Below, one piece after another: positions 14,101 through 17,889 of a DNA stretch of 17,889 bases (its first letter is position 1; every line of letters begins with the position of its first letter). The position numbers were made by a program, and so were the translations under genes. The notes below the pieces were generated by a model. That model did not search any database. It saw only the letters and a list, made by a program, of their open reading frames with translations, and was not told where the DNA came from. The stretch comes from Planctomycetota bacterium (GTDB taxonomy: Bacteria; Planctomycetota; Planctomycetia; Pirellulales; Pirellulaceae): assembly GCA_026692885.1 (NCBI GenBank), contig JAPLNJ010001112.1, forward strand, positions 1 to 17,889. The letters are read 5' to 3'.

Positions 14101-15006
14101 GGACTCCTGTGCGGTGCGCCACAGTTCCGGGAGGAATTCACCGGAGCCGGAGGCACTCGCAGCCGTGCGGAACTGGCCGTCGTCCATGGCCGCTTCCAGA
14201 GTCTGCCCTTCGATGAAGGCCGAAGCAATGTAGTAGATGTCGCCATCCTGGCCCGCCTCGTAGACCGGCACGATATTCGGATGCCGAAACTGAGCCGCCG
14301 CCTTGGCTTCGACCAGAAACCGGGCTCGGCGTCTCTCGGATTGCAGCGTGCTGGCGTGGGGCACCTTGATAGCCACTTCCCGATCGAGCACCGGGTCGCG
14401 AGCCCGATAGACGGCTCCGAAGGCCCCGGCCCCAAGTCGCTCGTGGACTTCGAAACGTCCGATCTTCTCCGGCACTCCCGGCTCACGGGCCGTGGATTTC
14501 TTCTGGGCTGGCGCCGGGCCGAAGACCTGAACAGGTGGCGCGAGCAGCTCGATCTGAGTCTGGCGGCCGGGCGAATCGTGGGTCGCGTGTTGATGTCCGG
14601 TCTCGCGGTTGGCGGCTAGCAACGGCGGGGGCTTGGGGGCTACCTGCGGCGCGATCAGGCCGGGTTGCACACCGACAACGGGAGGTGGCGATGGAATGTC
14701 GCACGCTTGCTCGTCGCGCGAGCCAGGGACGACCGGGGTGGTTCGCGCGCTGGCGATTCCCTTTGCTGAGTTTCCCTCGCTGGCGCTTCGGGCTAGTATC
14801 GGTGGGCCCGGAATGGGGTCGGGGTCGCGCGAGTTACGTCCCTCGCTGGCGCTTCGGGCTAGTGACTCTGCCGACACCGTGCACGCGGCGCACAGTTGGA
14901 ATGCCTGTTTGCACGTCTGGCACACGACCGTGCGGCCGAGTTGCTCCTCGGGAACCGAATACGGTTGGCCGCAATCGGGATTGGGACACCGTGCTTTGAC
15001 CGACAT
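11005..15006 (-). CDS. Zinc finger - Ser/Thr protein kinase - TM - coiled coil - FGE/SUMF1-domain protein
   Basis: A 1333-residue membrane signalling protein. Residues 7-36 form a MJ0042-type zinc finger (CPNPDC...CQTC). Residues about 40-180 are a disordered linker with two LARSASEG repeats. The kinase spans about 183-545: LGAGAFGAVY (191-200), VAIK (Lys214), HRD (364-366), DFG (384-386), APE (441-443), with an unusual insertion of about 55 residues at 280-335. A membrane span (about 562-584) is followed by a coiled coil (585-645) and a helical, HEAT-like region (about 650-1035) that contains another in-frame repeat insertion (968-998). Residues about 1062-1331 are an FGE-sulfatase/SUMF1 fold (MVLIPGPMEFPMGS, ITWYEAAAYCNWLS, YRLPSEAEWEYACR, LFDMLGNAAEWC, VLRGGSF, GFRVAR). 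The two active-site cysteines of true formylglycine-generating enzymes are absent, so this domain probably binds a ligand. Orientation suggests a cytoplasmic kinase and extracytoplasmic FGE domain. Stop at 11005. Confidence 0.9.
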   Translation of the reverse strand: MSVKARCPNPDCGQPYSVPEEQLGRTVVCQTCKQAFQLCAACTVSAESLARSASEGRNSRDPDPIPGPPILARSASEGNSAKGIASARTTPVVPGSRDEQACDIPSPPPVVGVQPGLIAPQVAPKPPPLLAANRETGHQHATHDSPGRQTQIELLAPPVQVFGPAPAQKKSTAREPGVPEKIGRFEVHERLGAGAFGAVYRARDPVLDREVAIKVPHASTLQSERRRARFLVEAKAAAQFRHPNIVPVYEAGQDGDIYYIASAFIEGQTLEAAMDDGQFRTAASASGSGEFLPELWRTAQESWDQPGLRKKARTLVAGLRQKRATGGVEPAGSTPQHVDFRQAAKLLMDLAGALQYAHQRGIVHRDVKPANIMLDAQGDPLVMDFGLARVDDGIAAVPEADALQDADPAPPGAHPQLGQPAVDDSKLTRDGTIMGTAAYMAPEQAWGRQDEVGPVSDQYSLGVVLYELLCGETPFSGPDSLVLSLVRTQEPDPPRKINPEIPVDLEAICVKAISKVRNRRYADCRAMAEDLRRWLAGEPVTARPVGTVERLVRWCGRNPVVAGLSATAGVLLLLVAMVSLLAYVKTSQALATAETERQRAEQSLEKETAERTRADGERQRAETALADVVKTQKERALAQIESLRRAEIGQVPFLIEGMAPFREDIGPRLKELAQQQDLSPKERLRVSLVLLSNDPQQVAYLRDRLLDAEPTELPVIRTALLPHRKTLAQPMWSIVDDSESPKGRRFRAACALAAFDPEGTGWAKASRPTVEVLVGENPLHMTAWMEALRPTARKLLPPLQKIFEDAKRSEAERSVATGILADYAADQPGVLAELIPLADPKQFAVLLPVLQTHADKAVPLLEVELARQVAADATEEEREKLGSRQANAAAALLRMKAGDKVWPVFRHSPDPTARSYLIQRAGPLGVDPKLLIARLDQEQDVSARRALLLSLGEYGEDLLPAVETVPSDTSPTREQGNTSPTRERGKGDGPPSLARRASVSRQRLIPKLLDLYRDDPDPGIHGAAEWVLRQWRQQARLKELDQPLATGKPQGKNHKPQGKNQWYLNGQGQTMVLIPGPMEFPMGSPTSETERNPGEILHRRHIGRSFAIAAKEVTRVQFERFLKANPEVRSALAEYKERYYPDPECPHGDITWYEAAAYCNWLSEQEGLPYNQWCYEPNHPYKFVEGMTPAVDYLNRKGYRLPSEAEWEYACRSGAVTSRYYGATDRLLDSYAYFQGNASDRAWPVGSLKPNDFGLFDMLGNAAEWCHDRSFKYPSGKGEDKPDNDAVTGKERRVLRGGSFNDLSRYERGAYRNGDQPTNRKSTVGFRVARTYP
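11825..11866 (-). repeat. Perfect 21-bp tandem duplication inside the kinase-FGE gene
   Basis: Two identical adjacent copies of a 21-base unit (11825-11845, 11846-11866) duplicate seven residues, giving KPQGKNHKPQGKNQW just before the FGE domain (residues 1048-1061). The length keeps the frame. Confidence 0.9.
12010..12105. repeat. Three dispersed repeats inserted in frame within the kinase-FGE gene
   Basis: Copies at 12010-12035 (one orientation) and 12052-12077 and 12079-12105 (the opposite orientation). In the protein they read TSPTREQG, TSPTRERG and SLARRASV (residues 969-998), interrupting the helical repeat region between LPAVETVPSD and RQRLIPKLLDLY. The insertion as a whole keeps the reading frame. 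Confidence 0.85.
14774..14864 (+). repeat. Two dispersed repeats in the kinase N-terminal linker
   Basis: Copies at 14774-14799 and 14840-14864, both with GCTTCGGGCT in place of GCGTCGGGCT. They encode LARSASEG twice (residues 49-56 and 71-78), right after the zinc finger. Both are in the same orientation and frame. Confidence 0.85.
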
Positions 15007-15052
15007 GACGATTCCCTTCTCAGAGTATTCAGACCACAGCCCAGAGCCGTAT

Positions 15053-15235
15053 CCTATTGAGTCCTGCGCTGATAATGAAATGATGCACTGAGGGGCGGGC
15101 TCAGACGTACAGAATTCAAAATTGGCGGAGCTACGTTTTCGCCTTCGGAGAGCGACCTACCCGCCAATTTTGAACTCTGTACGTCTGAGCCCTACATAGT
15201 TCTCGCTTTCCATTGGCAGCCTAGGACTCAATAGG
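15053..15235. repeat. 183-bp nested palindrome (MITE-like) between the phosphatase and kinase genes
   Basis: Outer arms CCTATTGAGTCCT (15053-15065) and its reverse complement (15223-15235) are perfect over 13 bases. Inner arms 15098-15128 and 15161-15191 match at 30 of 31 positions. The intervals between outer and inner arms (32 and 31 bases) also show partial symmetry. The loop of 32 bases is itself partly self-complementary. The right outer arm contains the last codons and stop of the phosphatase gene. No reading frame inside looks like a transposase, as expected for a non-autonomous element. The rest of the 15007-15227 gap holds no gene. Confidence 0.8.
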
Positions 15236-16223
15236 CGCCGTTGCCGACCGTCACGATCAGGGCGGTGATGTTGTCCTTGCCGCCGGCCTGATTGGCAGCA
15301 GCGATCAGCTGCCGACAAGCCTCTTCTGAAACCGTTTGTTCGTTGAGGATGCTCAGGATCTGCTGGTCGCTGAGCATGCCGCTCAGGCCGTCGCTGCACA
15401 GCAGGAGCCGGTCGCCGGGGGCTAATTCCATGCTTTCCGCCTCAGGAATCGCCGCCGTGGACATCCCGACGAAACGTGTCAACTGGCCGTGGGCCGGGTG
15501 GTGGGCCGCCTCGTCGAGCGTGAGTTCGCCACGGTCGACCAGCAACTGCGCGATGGTGTGGTCCTTGGTCAATTGTTCCAGGCGGCCGGCGCGAAGCAGG
15601 TAGGCGCGGCTGTCACCCAGATGAGCGATGACCGCGTGCCAGCCGCGCACCAGCGCTAAAACCACGGTGGAACCAATGCCCTTCAGACCCGCAGTCGCTT
15701 GGCTTTCCTTGTGCAGTTGCTCGCTCAACTCGACGAGGGCCGCCGAGACTTGCCTGGTCAGTTCGGAGACGGCCGGGTTCGCCACCCCGGATGACGCACT
15801 GGCCCGGTGTTGCGGCGAAAGGTCGTTTGACGCGAGACCGATGCGTGAGGATCCCTCGCTTGCGCTTCGGGCTAGTGTGGGTGGCGCCTCGCTTGCGCTT
15901 GCGATTTGGGGTGGTGGGAGTGGTCCCTCGCTTGCGCGTCGGGCTTGTGTGGGTGGTCCCTCGCTTGCGAGTCGGGGTGGCGGGGGTGGGCCCTCGCTTG
16001 CGCGTCGGGCTAGTGTGGGCGAGGCGAGGCCGGCGAGCTTGCGACGGAGTAAACGGGGCAAGACCTCGGCGACGATCTGCGAGGCCAGTCCGCCGGCCAC
16101 GCAGCCGCCGATGCCGTCGGCCACCAAGTATAGCCCTTGACCGGGATCGGCGAACCAGCGGTCCTCGTTGGCCGCGCGCACTCGACCCACGTCGGTTAGG
16201 CCCGCGTAGTTGATCGTGCTCAT
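15228..16223 (-). CDS. PP2C-family serine/threonine protein phosphatase with repeat-derived insertion
   Basis: A 331-residue metal-dependent phosphatase that would reverse Ser/Thr phosphorylation, plausibly by the adjacent kinases. PP2C motifs occur in order: TDVGRVRAANED (10-21), VADGIGG (34-40, metal ligand Asp36), GSTVVLALV (184-192), HLGDSRAYLLR (201-211), LLLCSDGLSGML (273-284, Asp278) and GGKDNITALIV (314-324, Asp317). Bacterial stand-alone members are about 240-260 residues. The excess is an insertion at about 67-150, between the helix after VADGIGG and the next helix, made largely of five repeat copies (LARRASEG and variants with PPPP spacers). The start at 16223 overlaps the kinase stop as ATGA, a sign of translational coupling. 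The stop codon lies inside the outer arm of the palindrome that follows. All metal-binding residues are present, so activity is likely if the loop is tolerated. Confidence 0.92.
   Translation of the reverse strand: MSTINYAGLTDVGRVRAANEDRWFADPGQGLYLVADGIGGCVAGGLASQIVAEVLPRLLRRKLAGLASPTLARRASEGPPPPPRLASEGPPTQARRASEGPLPPPQIASASEAPPTLARSASEGSSRIGLASNDLSPQHRASASSGVANPAVSELTRQVSAALVELSEQLHKESQATAGLKGIGSTVVLALVRGWHAVIAHLGDSRAYLLRAGRLEQLTKDHTIAQLLVDRGELTLDEAAHHPAHGQLTRFVGMSTAAIPEAESMELAPGDRLLLCSDGLSGMLSDQQILSILNEQTVSEEACRQLIAAANQAGGKDNITALIVTVGNGAY
15853..16020 (+). repeat. In-frame array of five dispersed repeats inside the PP2C gene
   Basis: Repeat cores start at 15853, 15889, 15925, 15958 and 15991, a spacing of 36, 36, 33 and 33 bases, all multiples of three. 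Copies 1, 3 and 5 are well preserved; 2 and 4 are degenerate (QIASASEA and PRLASEGP in the protein). The spacers are GT-rich on the plus strand and encode proline runs. Confidence 0.9.
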
Positions 16224-17653
16224 CCCATCACCTGTAGCAACGCCTGTTTGAACTCGGCCGCGGACTTGAACCCAATCTCCGGATCATCCACCAAGGCCTG
16301 GTCGATCACCTCGGCCAGCCGCGACGGGATTGCCGGGTTGCGCTGCCGGATCGGCACGGCCCGGGTTTCGAGAATGACCGGCCACGGATCGCAGCCGTTG
16401 CGGAAATCCCGGGGGAAATGCTGCGTCAGCATGTTGTAGAGTGAGGCCGCCATGGCCCAGACGTCCGCCTCGGGCCGCAATTCCTTGAACTTCAGTACCT
16501 GCTGCCGGGGCATGAACTGCGGCGTGCCGGCGACTTCGCCGGTGAACGTGTGGCCGCTCAACCCGGCCATGTCGAAGGCCTTCGCCAAGCCATAGTCGCC
16601 CAGCTTCGCCACACAGGAACCGCTCGCCGTGGACAGAAAGATGTTCTGAGGCTTCAAGTCGCGGTGGACCAGGCCGCGACCGCGGCCGATGCTGCCGTCC
16701 TTGAGCTTCACATGGGGGATTTCGGCATTGTGGGCGTAGTGCAGGCCGTCGAGCGCCTGGAGGAGGATGGGCAGGGCCTCGTCGATCGCGAGCTTCCCGC
16801 CGCGATGGGCCATGAGCTTGTCCACGCTGCCGCCGTCGCAGAACTCCAAGGTGAAGAAGAAGGTCCCCTGCGAACACCCGGACTCCCAGAACCGGACCAC
16901 GTTCGGATGCTGCAGGGCCTGGGTGTTGAGCGACTCACGCAGGAAACTCTGCGTGGCCCGCTGGCCGGCAGCCACCTTGGGCAACATCACCTTCAGCGCG
17001 ACCTGCTGGCCCGTCTGTTGCTGCTGGGCCAGATAGACCGCCCCCATCCCGCCGTGTCCGAGTTCCTTGATGATCGTGTAGCCCTCGATGGCGACAAGTT
17101 CTTTATCGCCCCGCGCGGCACCTTGCATGAGCTGGCGGAGCAGATCGAAGGGGCTCTCGCGGCAGTCGGAGCAGACATACTCCCCTGGCCGGTTGGCGCC
17201 CGTCTCGTCGCTGACATCCCGGTGGCACTTGACGCAGAGCTTCACCGGCTCCGCGACGGTGCGACGCGGCTCCGACGGGACCTTGGTCTGTGGGAGCTTC
17301 TTCGCGCACGTCTCGCAGAGGCAGGCCTCCGTCTGGCCGTCGGCCGCCTGCAGCTCGGCTTCGGGAATCTCGGCCCCGCACGCGTTGCACACGATCGGGA
17401 TGTGGATGCCGACGCGGAACTTCATCCGGCCCACCCGAATCTCGTCGCCGTCCTGCAGATCGTGTTCCGGGAACGACCCGCCGGGCTGCTCGTGTTTCTG
17501 ACGCTGGCCGATCTTCCGGCCGTTGACGAAGGTGCCGTTCAGGCTGCCGAAATCGCGGATGCGGACATCCGGCGGATTGATATCCAGCAGGCAGTGATGT
17601 CGCGAGATCCAGCCGTTTTCCAGAGCCTTAGGCGTTTCTGGTTTCCACAGCAA
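16220..17653 (-). CDS. FHA domain / zinc-ribbon Ser/Thr protein kinase
   Basis: A 477-residue frame from a possible TTG at 17653. It starts inside an FHA phosphothreonine-binding domain (WISRHHCLLDINPPDVRIRD then GSLNGTFVNGRKIG, about 15-50). Two zinc-ribbon-like regions follow: CNACG (89-93) with CETC (113-116), and CVKC (140-143) with CSDC (161-164). The kinase spans about 191-476: GHGGMGAVY (199-207), Lys221, HRDLKPQN (330-337), DYG (353-355) instead of DFG, and MPRQQ (381-385) where most kinases have APE. No membrane span, so cytoplasmic. The catalytic Lys and Asp residues are present. The stop overlaps the PP2C start by four bases. The N-terminal third of the FHA domain is encoded upstream in the same frame but is cut off by a TGA at 17663-17665, so either the gene is damaged or translation restarts or reads through. 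Confidence 0.85.
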   Translation of the reverse strand: MLWKPETPKALENGWISRHHCLLDINPPDVRIRDFGSLNGTFVNGRKIGQRQKHEQPGGSFPEHDLQDGDEIRVGRMKFRVGIHIPIVCNACGAEIPEAELQAADGQTEACLCETCAKKLPQTKVPSEPRRTVAEPVKLCVKCHRDVSDETGANRPGEYVCSDCRESPFDLLRQLMQGAARGDKELVAIEGYTIIKELGHGGMGAVYLAQQQQTGQQVALKVMLPKVAAGQRATQSFLRESLNTQALQHPNVVRFWESGCSQGTFFFTLEFCDGGSVDKLMAHRGGKLAIDEALPILLQALDGLHYAHNAEIPHVKLKDGSIGRGRGLVHRDLKPQNIFLSTASGSCVAKLGDYGLAKAFDMAGLSGHTFTGEVAGTPQFMPRQQVLKFKELRPEADVWAMAASLYNMLTQHFPRDFRNGCDPWPVILETRAVPIRQRNPAIPSRLAEVIDQALVDDPEIGFKSAAEFKQALLQVMG

Positions 17654-17662
17654 CCGCGGCTC

Positions 17663-17767
17663 TCAGTCCTGAGCCCGTCCCAGGATGCAAGTTGTCCGAT
17701 CTTCATAGACGAACTGCTGCCCCGCCAACGGACCGGTCGTAATGGCAAATGTTACACGGGATGGCAT
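17663..17767 (-). pseudogene. 5' part of the FHA-kinase gene, separated by an in-frame TGA
   Basis: From the ATG at 17767, with GGGGGAC upstream, 34 codons read MPSRVTFAITTGPLAGQQFV and on to TTCILGRAQD. This is the missing first strands of an FHA domain, including the LGR motif. The next codon is TGA (17663-17665), followed in frame by EPR and the 477-residue frame. In related FHA proteins the motif continues as GRxxDC, so TGA stands where Cys (TGC/TGT) is common: a single third-base change explains it. The intact product would be 515 residues. Confidence 0.7.
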
Positions 17768-17856
17768 GCGGCTTGTCCCCCGACGAGGCTCACGTTGCAA
17801 TGGTCGTACTAGCACCAAACGGTTTTTCGGGTGTTGGGTGTAAAGAATGGGATTTT

Positions 17857-17882
17857 ACACTAGCCCGACGCGCAAGCGAGGG
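17857..17882 (-). repeat. Dispersed SLARRASEG-type repeat, upstream of the FHA-kinase gene
   Basis: One copy of the repeat (ACACTAGCCCGACGCGCAAG on the plus strand) lies about 90 bases upstream of the ATG at 17767. On the minus strand it is followed by an AT-richer stretch (TAAAATCCCATTCTTTACAC) that might hold the promoter, but I cannot assign boxes. Confidence 0.8.
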
Positions 17883-17889
17883 ACAGCCG

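Noticed and set aside
17663..17665. TGA as a selenocysteine codon in the FHA domain
   Set aside because: The position is occupied by Cys in many FHA proteins, which is suggestive, but it is not catalytic and I see no convincing bacterial SECIS-like hairpin directly downstream. A nonsense mutation or sequencing error is simpler.
16550..17812. 420-codon plus-strand open frame
   Set aside because: Antisense shadow of the FHA kinase.
1..17889. tRNA or rRNA genes, prophage or integron structure
   Set aside because: I found no cloverleaf-like stretch with conserved T-loop, no rRNA signature, and no integrase, transposase or phage genes.

Overview
The window most likely comes from a planctomycete, probably of the Pirellulales or Gemmatales type. 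This is inferred from three things. The DNA is GC-rich. Proteins carry the dispersed planctomycete repeat that reads SLARRASEG or TSPTRKRG. There are also very large Ser/Thr kinases joined to zinc-finger, coiled-coil and sulfatase-modifying (FGE/SUMF1-fold) domains. No rRNA, tRNA, CRISPR array or intact insertion sequence was seen.

Layout. Positions 369-3068 (+) hold an O-antigen-ligase/polymerase-type membrane protein with a TPR-rich C-terminal half. Everything after it is on the minus strand. Positions 3069-3793 are a decayed stretch with two hairpin repeats and coding remnants. Next come an aldehyde-dehydrogenase-superfamily protein (3794-5500) and, just upstream of it, a fatty-acyl-reductase-like SDR (5540-6628), forming a probable two-gene operon. 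A secreted-protein-like reading frame broken by an in-frame TAG follows (6737-7306). Then come a secreted proline-rich protein (7327-8967), a repeat field with a 57-bp tandem array, a single-pass membrane protein (9328-9795), and a four-helix-bundle (S23/IVP-type) gene flanked by heptamer arrays in opposite orientation.

The right half is a signalling cluster. An FHA/zinc-ribbon Ser/Thr kinase (16220-17653, with its 5' part cut off by an in-frame TGA) overlaps a PP2C phosphatase (15228-16223) by four bases. Downstream, past a 183-bp palindrome, is a 1333-residue zinc finger-kinase-TM-coiled coil-FGE protein (11005-15006). The simplest reading is a kinase/phosphatase regulatory module whose large kinase carries a C-type-lectin-like FGE fold as sensor or ligand-binding domain.

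The most interesting point is what lies next to the FGE end of that kinase. The first 37 codons of an Avd-type accessory gene sit at 10594-10704, cut off by repeats, and a perfect hairpin lies about 23 bases beyond the kinase stop. Avd next to an FGE-fold target is the usual layout of a diversity-generating retroelement (DGR). No reverse transcriptase or template repeat is in the window, so this looks like a dead DGR whose target gene survived. A second theme is a dispersed repeat of about 26 bp that sits inside three coding regions without breaking frame.
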